A stretch of DNA of 37,194 nt from Clostridia bacterium (GCA_029061155.1 JAIDSQ010000068.1:1-37194); one strand, 5' to 3'; numbered from the stretch's first letter, positions 8,444-17,855 are shown. A program made the numbers and translations. The notes: generated by a model from the letters alone, not told the origin.

Positions 8444-9850
8444 ATGAAACTAAAGCGTTATACCGATATCGGACTGGAGGTGTCGGCGGGGCTGCTGCTT
8501 GCAATTGCCCTTTTGCTTACCTTTACGGTATCCGATTATTACATATTCAACAGAATAAGCGAGTACGGGTTTATATTTACACTTTCACAGTGGGTAAAAA
8601 AGGCGGGGCTTTTACTTATCCCCCTTGCCGTGTACTATAACAAAAAGTGCTGCGCGGATATTGCAAAGTACGTGTTGCCCGTGTTTGTAATTATATCTTG
8701 TTGCACGTTCGGCAGCTTTTTCGACGCGACGGCAATAACCGAAACAAGCACGCCCGCACAGCTTGTATTTGCGCACATAAACGAGTTTATGCCCAAAGCG
8801 GCAAATATGGCGTTGTTCTTTGTTTCCAACGCGCTGTATATCATAATCTGCGCGGGGCTGTTTATACGCGACGGTTACAAAGTAAACGCAAAAAGCTTTA
8901 TATGGCTGCCGTTTGCATTTGTTGCGTGTATGCCGTTAAATATATTTGAAAACTTTTTCGATATAAATGAAATCCCCGCGGACAGCTTTTTAAGGTTTAA
9001 AAACTTTACCGTATGGCACGCTTTGGCGATAATCGTGCTTGCGGGGTTCACAGTTGCCTCCTACTACTTTTTAAGGAACAAAGACAAGCGCACGCAGGAC
9101 GGATTTTTGATTGCGGGCGCGATTGTAATGCTTATCCAGTACCACAGCAAAGACTCTATGGTTATGGGCGACGGATACAACGTGTACAACACGATTTTCG
9201 CGTGCATACCGCTGTTTATATGCAACATAGGCGTTTACGTTGCCGCGCTTTCCGTCATAATAAAAAAGAGAATAACCTACTCAATCTCGTTCTTCGTACA
9301 CGCGGCGGGCGCAATTTCGGTGTTTGTGTACTTCGGCAGGGACGAAATATCAAACTACGGAATATTCTGCAGTTATTCAATACTTTACTTCTGCGCGACG
9401 CACTGCCTTCTGTTTGCGCTGTCCGTTCTGCCCTCGGCGCTCGGGCATTATAAATTCAGGCTGAAGGACTGCATAATACCTCTTGTATATTATTTGTGTG
9501 TCATAATAATCGCCTCCGTCGCAAGTGCGCTTGTAACTTCAGCGTCTATGGAGTTCAGTTATAACGGCTATGTGCTTGACGAAAGCGAATATATCTTACC
9601 AAACTATGCGTTCACGCAAATTAACCCTCTGCCATTTGAAGTGCCTCTTGTCGGGCTTACTATCTGGCGGTATGATTTAAGTGTTTTGTACATACTTGGC
9701 TTATACGCCTTTTACGTGGGTATATTCGCGGTGTTCAATATTTTTTATTACTCATTCCTGTTTATCCGCAAAAAGCTTTTACACAGGAAAATACAAGTCC
9801 CCGAACTTCAAGCCGAGGCGGCGGCAACCAACGACGAAAACCAAGAATAG
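8444..9850 (+). CDS. Multi-pass integral membrane protein of unknown function
   Basis: 468 aa, many hydrophobic segments; promoter directly upstream. Confidence 0.85.
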   Translation: MKLKRYTDIGLEVSAGLLLAIALLLTFTVSDYYIFNRISEYGFIFTLSQWVKKAGLLLIPLAVYYNKKCCADIAKYVLPVFVIISCCTFGSFFDATAITETSTPAQLVFAHINEFMPKAANMALFFVSNALYIIICAGLFIRDGYKVNAKSFIWLPFAFVACMPLNIFENFFDINEIPADSFLRFKNFTVWHALAIIVLAGFTVASYYFLRNKDKRTQDGFLIAGAIVMLIQYHSKDSMVMGDGYNVYNTIFACIPLFICNIGVYVAALSVIIKKRITYSISFFVHAAGAISVFVYFGRDEISNYGIFCSYSILYFCATHCLLFALSVLPSALGHYKFRLKDCIIPLVYYLCVIIIASVASALVTSASMEFSYNGYVLDESEYILPNYAFTQINPLPFEVPLVGLTIWRYDLSVLYILGLYAFYVGIFAVFNIFYYSFLFIRKKLLHRKIQVPELQAEAAATNDENQE

Positions 9851-9867
9851 CAAAAAATCATCAATAT

Positions 9868-9899
9868 CAAAAGCTCCCGAAATTGTTCGGGAGCTTTTG
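9868..9899 (+). terminator. Rho-independent terminator
   Basis: CAAAAGCTCCCGAA-attg-TTCGGGAGCTTTTG. Confidence 0.88.
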
Positions 9900-9940
9900 G
9901 TATTCATTTTGAAAATTTATAAAAAATTTAAAAAAAACAG

Positions 9941-9998
9941 TTGACAAACACACTACTTTGCATTACAATGTAGTCAGTACTTGGCAATACAAAGTACT
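9941..9998 (+). promoter_or_regulatory. padR promoter TTGACA-N17-TACAAT overlapped by two 23-bp operator-like boxes
   Basis: TTGACA 9941-9946, TACAAT 9964-9969; boxes 9952-9974 (ACTACTTTGCATTACAATGTAGT) and 9976-9998 (AGTACTTGGCAATACAAAGTACT). Confidence 0.75.
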
Positions 9999-10011
9999 CA
10001 GGAGCGATAAC

Positions 10012-10344
10012 GTGTTTGATAAAAGTCAATTATTAAAGGGCATTCTCGAAGGATGCATTTTAAAGTACATTAAGTCCGAGCCTGCATACGCGTACGGGGC
10101 AATAATCTATCTGCGTGAAAAGGGATTTACAGACCTTACGGAAGGCACTCTCTATCCCCTTCTTCTTCGGCTGGAAAGGCAAAAGCTTATCTATTCCGAA
10201 TTGAAGGAATCTGCCGTAGGACCTAAACGCAAATACTATTATATCACTGCCGAGGGTGAAACTTATTTAAAGGACTTTGAAAGAGAATACTTATCGCTTG
10301 ACAGAATAGTAAAAAATATTATGGAGAATAAAAATGAAAACTGA
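10012..10344 (+). CDS. PadR-family transcriptional regulator (GTG start)
   Basis: LLKGILEGCILKYIKSEPAYAYGAIIYLREKGFTDLTEGTLYPLLLRLERQKLI; AGGAG 9 nt upstream of GTG 10012. Confidence 0.9.
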   Translation: MFDKSQLLKGILEGCILKYIKSEPAYAYGAIIYLREKGFTDLTEGTLYPLLLRLERQKLIYSELKESAVGPKRKYYYITAEGETYLKDFEREYLSLDRIVKNIMENKNEN

Positions 10345-10975
10345 TACGTCGAAATTGAACACGGAAAACCGCACGTTATTGCACGATATGAAAAGCTATC
10401 TTTCCGAAAAGCGGATTAATCGCAGCGATTACCGCCGCGTCTGTGGGGATATCACATTAATGCTTTACGATGCGCAGGAGCGCGGTGAAAGCGCGGAAAG
10501 CCTGTTCCCCGAAGGTTACAGAAAATTTCTCGACGACGTTGCCTCTAACTGTTCGAAGGAAAAATGGTATGAGACCCTTCTTACCGTGCTAACGTGTGCG
10601 CTTGCTATGCTCACCGTCATGACGCTGTTTTTAACGTTAAATACGCATCTCGAACCGGTAGATGGCGAATACGTTTCGGGAGTTATGGCGAGTTTCACGC
10701 TTTCAAGTTTTGTCGGTTCAAGCGTCGCCGGTTGCATAGGCTCTACAGTGGTCATATTCCACCATGTCTTTTCCTTCGAAAAAAAGCGTTACTATTACGT
10801 TTCGGTAGTCGGCTTGTTCATAGTTGCATTTGTTGCCGCTTTTCTCGTCAGCCTGCTGTTCAGAAATGCGTTTATAACGGTTAACTGGGTTGCGCTTGCC
10901 TGCGCCTCGGCAGGAGCGGCGGTACTTCTCTGGGCTGTAAAATGGGGAATTTCAAAGCTTAATTCAAAAAAATAA
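10334..10975 (+). CDS. PadR-associated membrane protein (DUF1129/DUF1700-like layout)
   Basis: Start overlaps the padR end; short helical N-terminus plus several TM helices. Confidence 0.78.
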   Translation: MKTDTSKLNTENRTLLHDMKSYLSEKRINRSDYRRVCGDITLMLYDAQERGESAESLFPEGYRKFLDDVASNCSKEKWYETLLTVLTCALAMLTVMTLFLTLNTHLEPVDGEYVSGVMASFTLSSFVGSSVAGCIGSTVVIFHHVFSFEKKRYYYVSVVGLFIVAFVAAFLVSLLFRNAFITVNWVALACASAGAAVLLWAVKWGISKLNSKK

Positions 10976-10996
10976 CGTACGTGCTATGAAACGCAC

Positions 10997-11031
10997 AAAA
11001 GGCTCTCGGATTGAATTTCCGAGAGCCTTTT
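10997..11031. terminator. Terminator between convergent genes
   Basis: AAAAGGCTCTCGGA...TCCGAGAGCCTTTT. Confidence 0.88.
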
Positions 11032-11075
11032 ATTTGTGTGTATATTCCGAAAGCAAAGAAACAAATATGTTTTGA

Positions 11076-12803
11076 TTATTCCTTTATTACGTGTCCGTAT
11101 TCCTTTACGGAATTTGCTATGTTGTGCATATGGTCGCCGATACGTTCCATACATACCGCGAGCTGCAGGAACAGCGCGCCTGCCTCCGCCGAGCATTGAC
11201 CTTCGTTCATTCTCGTAAGGTGCGATTTCTGCATTAAGTTGTTCATGCGGTCAGTTTCCTGTTCCTCGCGTTCAACGTCGGGCATATATGCAAGATTGAT
11301 TTGAGAGAACACTTTTGTTACATAACTGTAAAGTTCTGTGATATGTAAATCCATCTCGCGGATTTCATTTACCGCGTTTTCAGTAAAGTCAACGTTGTCC
11401 TCGACAAGCTTTTCGGCGTATTCGGTAATGTTTTCGGCATAGTCGCCTATACGCTCGATATCAGAAACAACGTGGTAGAAAGAACTTATCTTCTTTTCGT
11501 CCGTTTCGGAAATTTCCTGCATAGCAAGCCTTACAAGGAAGGAGAAAATCATTTTGTTCTGACTGTTTATATCGCTTTCACGGTTTGAAAACTGGGTTTT
11601 CGATGAAAGGTCTTTTGAAAGCAGCATATCCATTGAAAGCTTGTAGTTTGCAAACGCCTCGTCGCTCATTCTGAGGATTTGTTTTCTTACCTGACCGACG
11701 GCGATTGCGGGAGTCTTTAAAAGACGTAAATCGAGGGTGTCGTCGGGGCTTTCTTCCGTCGGCTTTTCGTGCACGATAAGGCAGGCAAGCTTTACTAAAA
11801 CATTGATAAACGGCAGTAAAATTCCCGTTGTTAACAGGTTGAAAATCATATGGAATATGGCTATCTGCCACTGCGTCTGGGGTATGAAACTGTTTAAAAA
11901 CTGCGCTATGTATTTGCCTGCAAACGCCACGGGGAATATGAAAATCACGCAGCCTGCGACGTTAAACAAAAGGTGAACCATTGCGGCACGCTTTGCGTTT
12001 ACGCTTGCCCCCATTGATGATATCAACGAGGTCAAACAGGTACCTACGTTCGCGCCCAGAATAATGCACATTGCCATCTGCAATGATATAAGGTTGGAGC
12101 TTGCAAGCGAAATTATGATTGCCGTAAGCGCGGCGGACGACTGCATTAACGCCGTCAGGATTACGCCGAGAAGAAACAGCACTATTATTTCCCAGGTCAG
12201 AATTTCCTTGCCGTTACCTATGGCAATGAACATACCTTCGACCGCGCCTTTGACGTTGGGATTGGCAAGCATATCCGAAACTGCGCCCGACATAACATTA
12301 AGACCTATAAAGATAAGTCCTATGCCCTCGAAAATCATTCCCACTTGTTTGAGCCTGTCGGTCTTGCCGACAAGGTTGATTACAAAGCCCGCAAAGGCGA
12401 CAAGTGCGAACAGCGCGGCGATTGAAAACTGCGCTCCACCCGCCGACGACAGCGCCATTATGAACGCCGAAATGGTAGTACCGATGTTTGCGCCCATTAT
12501 GACGGAGGCCGCCTGCGTCAAGGTCATAAGCCCTACGTTAACGAAACCGACTATCATGACGGTCGTTGCAGCCGAGCTGTTTACAATGGCGGTTACCGCC
12601 GCGCCCGTACCGACGCCGACAAAGCGGTTGCGCGTTGCCTTACCCATAAGGCGGCGCATCGACTTGCCCGCCGCTTTTTCAATGTTGCTACCCATCATAC
12701 TCATGCCGATCATAAATACCGTTATGCCGCCGAGAATGAAAAACAGGCTGTTGACAATTGTCAGGATGTCCGAACCGTTCATAGCCAAAAGGCAATTAGA
12801 CAT
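11076..12803 (-). CDS. Na/Pi cotransporter family protein with C-terminal PhoU-like domain
   Basis: Duplicated GxxxTAIVNSSAATTVMIVGFVN / ALMQSSAALTAIIISLASS repeats and helical PhoU-like tail; SD GGGGAATAACAT. Confidence 0.9.
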   Translation of the reverse strand: MSNCLLAMNGSDILTIVNSLFFILGGITVFMIGMSMMGSNIEKAAGKSMRRLMGKATRNRFVGVGTGAAVTAIVNSSAATTVMIVGFVNVGLMTLTQAASVIMGANIGTTISAFIMALSSAGGAQFSIAALFALVAFAGFVINLVGKTDRLKQVGMIFEGIGLIFIGLNVMSGAVSDMLANPNVKGAVEGMFIAIGNGKEILTWEIIVLFLLGVILTALMQSSAALTAIIISLASSNLISLQMAMCIILGANVGTCLTSLISSMGASVNAKRAAMVHLLFNVAGCVIFIFPVAFAGKYIAQFLNSFIPQTQWQIAIFHMIFNLLTTGILLPFINVLVKLACLIVHEKPTEESPDDTLDLRLLKTPAIAVGQVRKQILRMSDEAFANYKLSMDMLLSKDLSSKTQFSNRESDINSQNKMIFSFLVRLAMQEISETDEKKISSFYHVVSDIERIGDYAENITEYAEKLVEDNVDFTENAVNEIREMDLHITELYSYVTKVFSQINLAYMPDVEREEQETDRMNNLMQKSHLTRMNEGQCSAEAGALFLQLAVCMERIGDHMHNIANSVKEYGHVIKE

Positions 12804-12921
12804 ATGTTATTCCCCGTTAAAATTTATAAATCGCGATAATGCAAATTTCAACAGTTTAATTTTAGCAGAAAAAATATTATACTGTCAAATAAAATTTAAA
12901 TTATTGTAACCGCGCTTTTGT

Positions 12922-12950
12922 TTGCAAATTTTTTACATTTATTTTACAAT
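12922..12950 (+). promoter_or_regulatory. Promoter TTGCAA-N17-TACAAT, 6 nt from the trmL ATG
   Basis: TTGCAA 12922-12927, TACAAT 12945-12950, ATG 12957. Confidence 0.7.
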
Positions 12951-12956
12951 ATTTAT

Positions 12957-13448
12957 ATGTTTAATATAGTTTTGGTTGAACCTGAAATACCCCAGAATAC
13001 AGGCAATATCGTGCGCACCTGCCACGCAACGGGCTGCGCCCTTCATCTTGTGCGCCCGCTCGGGTTTGAAGTGACGGATAAATATTTAAAACGCGCGGGG
13101 CTTGATTACTGGGACGAAGTGCAAATAACCTACTACGACGGCTTTGAAGAGCTGTTAAAAAAATACCCGAAGTCCCGCTTTTTCTACTTTACCACAAAGG
13201 GACTGAAAAGGCACAGCGACGTCAAGTTTGAAGAGGGTGATTTTTTAGTTTTCGGCAAGGAAACAAAGGGGCTGCCCGAAGAGCTTTTAAAGCAAAATAA
13301 AGATTATTGTTTAAGAATACCTATGATAGGCGAAACGCGCAGTTTAAACCTTTCCAATTCGGTTGCGATTGCCGTGTACGAGGGGTTAAGACAGCTTGAC
13401 TTTAAGGGGTTTAAAACCGAAGGGCAACTTCATAATCTCAAGTGGTGA
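12957..13448 (+). CDS. trmL: tRNA (cytidine/uridine-2'-O-)-methyltransferase TrmL (SPOUT)
   Basis: FNIVLVEPEIPQNTGNIVRTCHATGCALHLVRPLGF...LRIPMIGETRSLNLSNSVAIAVYE. Confidence 0.93.
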   Translation: MFNIVLVEPEIPQNTGNIVRTCHATGCALHLVRPLGFEVTDKYLKRAGLDYWDEVQITYYDGFEELLKKYPKSRFFYFTTKGLKRHSDVKFEEGDFLVFGKETKGLPEELLKQNKDYCLRIPMIGETRSLNLSNSVAIAVYEGLRQLDFKGFKTEGQLHNLKW

Positions 13449-13457
13449 TTAAACCGC

Positions 13458-13486
13458 TTTACATTTTTAAGGTTACATTGTATAAT
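13458..13486 (+). promoter_or_regulatory. Promoter TTTACA-N17-TATAAT, 7 nt from the rdgB ATG
   Basis: TTTACA 13458-13463, TATAAT 13481-13486, ATG 13494. Confidence 0.75.
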
Positions 13487-13493
13487 ACTAAAA

Positions 13494-14063
13494 ATGAAAC
13501 TTGATAAAATTGTTGTTGCCAGCGGAAACAAAGGCAAAATCAAAGAAATTCAACAGATATTTACGGACGCGGAAATTGTGCCCATGCGCGAGCTCGGATT
13601 TGACGGCGACATTGAAGAAACGGGCGAAACCTTTTCGGAGAATGCAATTATAAAGGCTAAGTTTATTTCCGAAAAGTTTAATCTTCCCGTGCTTGCCGAC
13701 GATTCGGGGCTGTGCGTCTACGCTTTAAACGGCGCGCCCGGCATACGCTCCGCCCGCTTTTCGGGCGAAGGCGAAAGTGCAAACAGAAAACTTTTGCTTA
13801 AAAAACTCGAAGGTAGCAAGGACAGAGGCGCGCACTTTACAAGCGCTGTCTGCCTGTATTTCCCCGACGGCAATTATATTTTAGGAGAAGGTAAAACCTA
13901 CGGTAAAATTCTTACCGAGGAAGTCGGTGAAAACGGATTCGGCTATGACAGTCTGTTTTATTCGGACGATCTTAAAAAGAGTTTCGGGCAGTCGACGGAC
14001 GAAGAGAAAAATTCGGTTTCACACCGCTACCGCGCCTTATGCGATTTGAGAAATAAGCTATGA
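13494..14063 (+). CDS. rdgB: XTP/dITP diphosphatase (RdgB/HAM1)
   Basis: VVASGNKGKIKEIQQIF, LADDSGLCVYALNGAPGIRSARFSG, GFGYDSLFY, SHRYRAL. Confidence 0.94.
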   Translation: MKLDKIVVASGNKGKIKEIQQIFTDAEIVPMRELGFDGDIEETGETFSENAIIKAKFISEKFNLPVLADDSGLCVYALNGAPGIRSARFSGEGESANRKLLLKKLEGSKDRGAHFTSAVCLYFPDGNYILGEGKTYGKILTEEVGENGFGYDSLFYSDDLKKSFGQSTDEEKNSVSHRYRALCDLRNKL

Positions 14064-14530
14064 AAACAATTGTTGTAGTTTCGGACACGCACGGTTTTCG
14101 GCGGGGGCTTGAAGAACTCTTGCCAGTGTTTTCCGAAAACGATATGATAATTCACCTCGGCGACACTTCGGGCGACGGTTCGTATTTAAGGGGGTTGTTC
14201 CCCGACAAAACCGTAGTCATAAACGGCAACTGCGACCTTACAGGTCTCGGCGACGACGAAAAGGTTATCTCCGTTGAGGGCGTTAAAATTTTTGCCTGCC
14301 ACGGACACAGGTATTCGGTAAAGTCCACCCTTTCAAGGCTTGCCTTAAAGGCGCATAACGAAGGCTGTCAAATTGCGCTTTACGGTCACACCCATGCTGC
14401 ACGCGAGGACGAAATCGACGGCGTTACCCTTTTAAACCCCGGTTGCGGGACAAGATACGGCGCAAGAAGTTATTTGTATCTGGTTGTAAACGGTGAAAAG
14501 TTTACATATAAAATAGTACCCCTGAATTAA
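14060..14530 (+). CDS. YfcE/MJ0936-family metallophosphoesterase
   Basis: VVSDTHG, IHLGDTSG, NGNCD, CHGHRY, YGHTHAA motifs; 4-nt overlap with rdgB. Confidence 0.92.
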   Translation: MKTIVVVSDTHGFRRGLEELLPVFSENDMIIHLGDTSGDGSYLRGLFPDKTVVINGNCDLTGLGDDEKVISVEGVKIFACHGHRYSVKSTLSRLALKAHNEGCQIALYGHTHAAREDEIDGVTLLNPGCGTRYGARSYLYLVVNGEKFTYKIVPLN

Positions 14531-14548
14531 CATAAGCCCGTACTCCGT

Positions 14549-14591
14549 TTGGAAAGCAGTCACGCAGTATCACGCGATGTATGCTTTCCAA
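14549..14591. repeat. 10-bp perfect inverted repeat flanking a 23-nt loop with duplicated TCACGC
   Basis: TTGGAAAGCA ... TGCTTTCCAA, loop gtcacgcagtatcacgcgatgta. Confidence 0.75.
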
Positions 14592-14615
14592 CTACATTAA
14601 CACAGGATTAATATT

Positions 14616-15584
14616 ATGAAATTCAAACACTCAATCAACGTATTCATTGACAACTTTTCAGTTACGTACAAACAGCTTTTGTACAGGCTGATAATTACGG
14701 TTATAGCCTTTGTGCTGTATGCCCTTATTATAACGCCGTACATAAAAGCGGTGACCGGTTCGCCCGACTACATTCACCTTGTAGAGGGCGTGAAAGAGTT
14801 TTTGCAGAGTCTTGTGCGCGGTAATCCCGAACAGATAGGTTTAGCCACGGATAAAATTGAAAGCGCGGCGGCCGCTCTCCTTGAAATGATTGCTAAAAAG
14901 CGCGCCAATATCGCCTGGGGCATTGTGGGTATAATTGCCGTTCATGCGGTGGAAAAGTTCTTTTCAGGGCTTGGCAACTATGCGGCGGCAGCCGTTATAA
15001 ACGACAAGATGGCTTTAAGAGCAAATTCTCCCTTCCTTCTCACCCTTGTGCGCAACCTGAAAGAGGCGTCGCTTTACAACCTTATGTACGTACCTCTTTC
15101 GCTCGTCTACGACGGCGCGTGCTATATAGGAATTTACTTTTTTGTTTTCAAGCTGCTTGCACTTTTACCGTTTGTAAACATACTCGCGCAACTCTTCCTT
15201 GCGGTGACCGCTGTCGTGGTTGTCATTGCAGTTAAAATGACGTTTACTTCCGACTGGCTCCCCTCGCTTATCCGCGGGAAAGCGGGACAGAAAAAAGCCT
15301 TTGTCAACACCTTTAACAGAAAGAACAAAAAAACGTTTAACGTACTTTCAAACTTCCTGGTTTTAGTACTTATCGTGTTTGCGGTAAATATGATAAGCGT
15401 AGTGTTCACGTTCGGTTCGGCGGCGCTTTTGACAATTCCTTCAAGCTATATTATCTTTATCTGTTTCGAGTTTGTAAACTACTACGACAGGGAAGAGCTC
15501 AAATACTTCATTGACAAAAACACCATTATCAAACCCGAGAAAGAACACACCGTTACCCGCGAACAATTTTTCAGGGGAGAGTAA
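14616..15584 (+). CDS. Membrane protein of unknown function
   Basis: 322 aa with several TM segments. Confidence 0.82.
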   Translation: MKFKHSINVFIDNFSVTYKQLLYRLIITVIAFVLYALIITPYIKAVTGSPDYIHLVEGVKEFLQSLVRGNPEQIGLATDKIESAAAALLEMIAKKRANIAWGIVGIIAVHAVEKFFSGLGNYAAAAVINDKMALRANSPFLLTLVRNLKEASLYNLMYVPLSLVYDGACYIGIYFFVFKLLALLPFVNILAQLFLAVTAVVVVIAVKMTFTSDWLPSLIRGKAGQKKAFVNTFNRKNKKTFNVLSNFLVLVLIVFAVNMISVVFTFGSAALLTIPSSYIIFICFEFVNYYDREELKYFIDKNTIIKPEKEHTVTREQFFRGE

Positions 15585-15599
15585 AATAAATTATATTCA

Positions 15600-15628
15600 G
15601 CCGTGCGCATATATGCAATGCGCGCGGC
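15600..15628 (+). terminator. Rho-independent terminator
   Basis: GCCGTGCGCA...TGCGCGCGGC followed by ATATTTTTTT. Confidence 0.7.
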
Positions 15629-15711
15629 ATATTTTTTTGTGATATAACATTTTTACTGTTGAAAAAATTTAAAAAAATATGAAAATATTTAAAATATTTT
15701 GTTAATCCCTC

Positions 15712-15740
15712 TTTACATTCTCAAAAAAATTTTATATAAT
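15712..15740 (+). promoter_or_regulatory. Promoter TTTACA-N17-TATAAT upstream of phosphoglucomutase
   Basis: TTTACA 15712-15717, TATAAT 15735-15740, A/T-rich tract upstream. Confidence 0.7.
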
Positions 15741-15804
15741 TGTGTTAACTAACTGTGTCCTTATGAAAATTACACGGTCGGTACACTTAATTTGGAGTTT
15801 AATA

Positions 15805-17526
15805 ATGAATTATTCAGATATATATAATAACTGGTTGCAGGACGCAAGGCTTAACGCCGAGGGCAAAAACGAGCTTGAAAGTATAAGCGGAGACAACGAA
15901 AAAATCGAATACCGTTTCGGTGCGGAGCTTGAATTCGGTACCGCGGGTATGCGCGGAATTATAGGTTACGGCACTAACATGATGAACGTTTACACCGTTA
16001 AACGCGCGACTTCTGGACTTGCCGAGTTCATCAAAACGTTAGGCGCCGAGGCTATGGCAAGGGGCGTTGTAATTTCCTACGACACGCGTCTGAAGAGCGA
16101 CGAGTTCGCGCGTGCGGCGGCTGAAGTGCTTGCGGCAAACAACATTAAAGCCTACCTCTTTGACGACGTTCACCCTGTGCCCATGCTGTCGTTTGCGGTA
16201 AGAAATCTGCACACTATCGCGGGTATTATGGTCACCGCCTCGCACAACCCCAAGGACTACAACGGCTACAAGGTTTACGGCGAGGACGGCGCACAGATGA
16301 GCCCCGAGGACACCGACGTTGTCGTTAACTTTATCAAGAAGATTGACGACTATCTCGGCGCACCCGCTCCCACTGCCGAGCAGGTCAAAAAGTACATAAA
16401 GAAAGTACCTTCAAAGGTTGATAAAAAGTATTACAAGGAGCTTACAAAGCTTACCCTTTCCAAGCGCGCGGTTAAAGCGTGCGGCAAGGATTTAAAGCTT
16501 GTCTATACGCCTGTACACGGTTCGGGTTACATCCCCGTCACCACCATTCTCAAAAAGATTGGTATTAAGGCTGATGTCGTAAGAGAACAGACCGTCAAGG
16601 ACACGAGTTTTTCCACCGTTGAAGTGCCCAACCCCGAGTTCAAGGAAACGCTTTCAATGGGTATTAACCTTGCAAAGAGAATAGGCGCGACGGTTGTATT
16701 CGGCACTGACCCCGACAGCGACAGGCTCGGCGTTGCCGTGAAGAACGGCGAAGGCGAGTTCGAGGCGCTTTCCGGCAACCAGGTAGGCATACTTCTTCTT
16801 GACTATATCCTTACAAGGCTCAAGGAGGAAGGCGCACTTCCTTCAAACGCGGCTGTCGTTAAGTCCTTCGTTACTACGGGTATGGCTAAAGCTATATGCC
16901 GCCAATTCGGTGTGGAGCTTTTTGAAGTGCCCGTAGGCTTTAAGTTTATAGGCGAAAAAATCAAGCTGTGGGAGAAAGACCACAACTATACGTATGTGTT
17001 CGGCTTTGAAGAGAGCTGCGGCTACCTCAGAGGAACGCACGCGCGCGATAAGGACGCCGTAGTTGCATCTATGCTGTGTGCGGAAATGGTTTGCTACTAC
17101 ACTTACCACAACAAGACGGTTTACCAACGTCTTATGGAAATTTACGATACTTACGGCTATGTACTTGACTGCAACATTTCGATACCCTTCAAGGGGCTGA
17201 ACGCAATGAAGGATATGAACGCCGTTGTTGACGGACTTAAGACGACACCCGTTACTAAGTTTGACATTTACGACGTTACCACTATCCGCGACTATTCCGC
17301 AGACAAGAAGACGGACGTTGCTACCGGCGCGGTATCTCCTATAGGTTCTCCCCTTACCAACTGCGTATATTACGAGTTGGAGAACGGCAGTTTCATCTGC
17401 GTACGTCCTTCGGGCACAGAACCCAAGCTTAAGATTTACTTCTCCGTAAAGGCGCACCACAAAGCAGATGCAGAGATTGCGCTTGAGAAGATGAAGGCAG
17501 CCGTACAGCAGCTTATCAAAGCATAA
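15805..17526 (+). CDS. Phospho-sugar mutase (phosphoglucomutase/phosphomannomutase)
   Basis: FGTAGMRGIIGYGTNMMN, TASHNPKDYNGYKVY, GTDPDSDRLGVAV, RPSGTEPKLKIYF; GGAG before ATG 15805. Confidence 0.94.
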   Translation: MNYSDIYNNWLQDARLNAEGKNELESISGDNEKIEYRFGAELEFGTAGMRGIIGYGTNMMNVYTVKRATSGLAEFIKTLGAEAMARGVVISYDTRLKSDEFARAAAEVLAANNIKAYLFDDVHPVPMLSFAVRNLHTIAGIMVTASHNPKDYNGYKVYGEDGAQMSPEDTDVVVNFIKKIDDYLGAPAPTAEQVKKYIKKVPSKVDKKYYKELTKLTLSKRAVKACGKDLKLVYTPVHGSGYIPVTTILKKIGIKADVVREQTVKDTSFSTVEVPNPEFKETLSMGINLAKRIGATVVFGTDPDSDRLGVAVKNGEGEFEALSGNQVGILLLDYILTRLKEEGALPSNAAVVKSFVTTGMAKAICRQFGVELFEVPVGFKFIGEKIKLWEKDHNYTYVFGFEESCGYLRGTHARDKDAVVASMLCAEMVCYYTYHNKTVYQRLMEIYDTYGYVLDCNISIPFKGLNAMKDMNAVVDGLKTTPVTKFDIYDVTTIRDYSADKKTDVATGAVSPIGSPLTNCVYYELENGSFICVRPSGTEPKLKIYFSVKAHHKADAEIALEKMKAAVQQLIKA

Positions 17527-17538
17527 AATAAAAAATTT

Positions 17539-17571
17539 AAGCGGAGCGCTTTTTAAAAAAGCGCTCCGCTT
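17539..17571. terminator. Rho-independent terminator
   Basis: AAGCGGAGCGCTTTTTAAAAAAGCGCTCCGCTT. Confidence 0.88.
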
Positions 17572-17589
17572 GGTTTTTATATGCAATTT

Positions 17590-17775
17590 TCAGATAACCT
17601 TGCTCATTTTAAGCCTTTCAAGTGTGTTTAAACCTTTAAGCGAGTTTAAGTCGCTGAAAAGTTTTTCACTTTCGTTTAAAGGTAGCGTTTCACCGTTGTG
17701 AATTAAAAAGGTTTCACCCTCGTGTCTGTTTCTTATAAGTCTTTTCTGCCTTTCGATATATGCCGTAAAATTCAT
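17590..17775 (-). CDS. Small protein (61 aa) of unknown function
   Basis: Strong SD AGGAGGGGCGTAAAA before the ATG; divergent to the WYL regulator. Confidence 0.65.
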   Translation of the reverse strand: MNFTAYIERQKRLIRNRHEGETFLIHNGETLPLNESEKLFSDLNSLKGLNTLERLKMSKVI

Positions 17776-17855
17776 TTTTACGCCCCTCCTCTTTGTTTAT
17801 TTTGCAATCGGCTGAACCGCTGCCCACGTTATGTTTACATTATATCATACTATAC

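Noticed and set aside
12064-12909. 281-aa plus-strand ORF antisense to the Na/Pi cotransporter
   Set aside because: It mirrors the cotransporter coding strand, has no SD or promoter and no recognisable motif; long antisense ORFs are expected from this codon bias.
15660-15710. A/T-rich tract with AAAATATTT/AAATATTTT symmetry
   Set aside because: It sits directly upstream of the phosphoglucomutase -35 and fits an UP-element-like region; symmetry is expected in such A/T-rich DNA.
16843-17586. 247-aa ORF antisense to phosphoglucomutase
   Set aside because: It is a composition-driven antisense ORF that also runs through the terminator hairpin.
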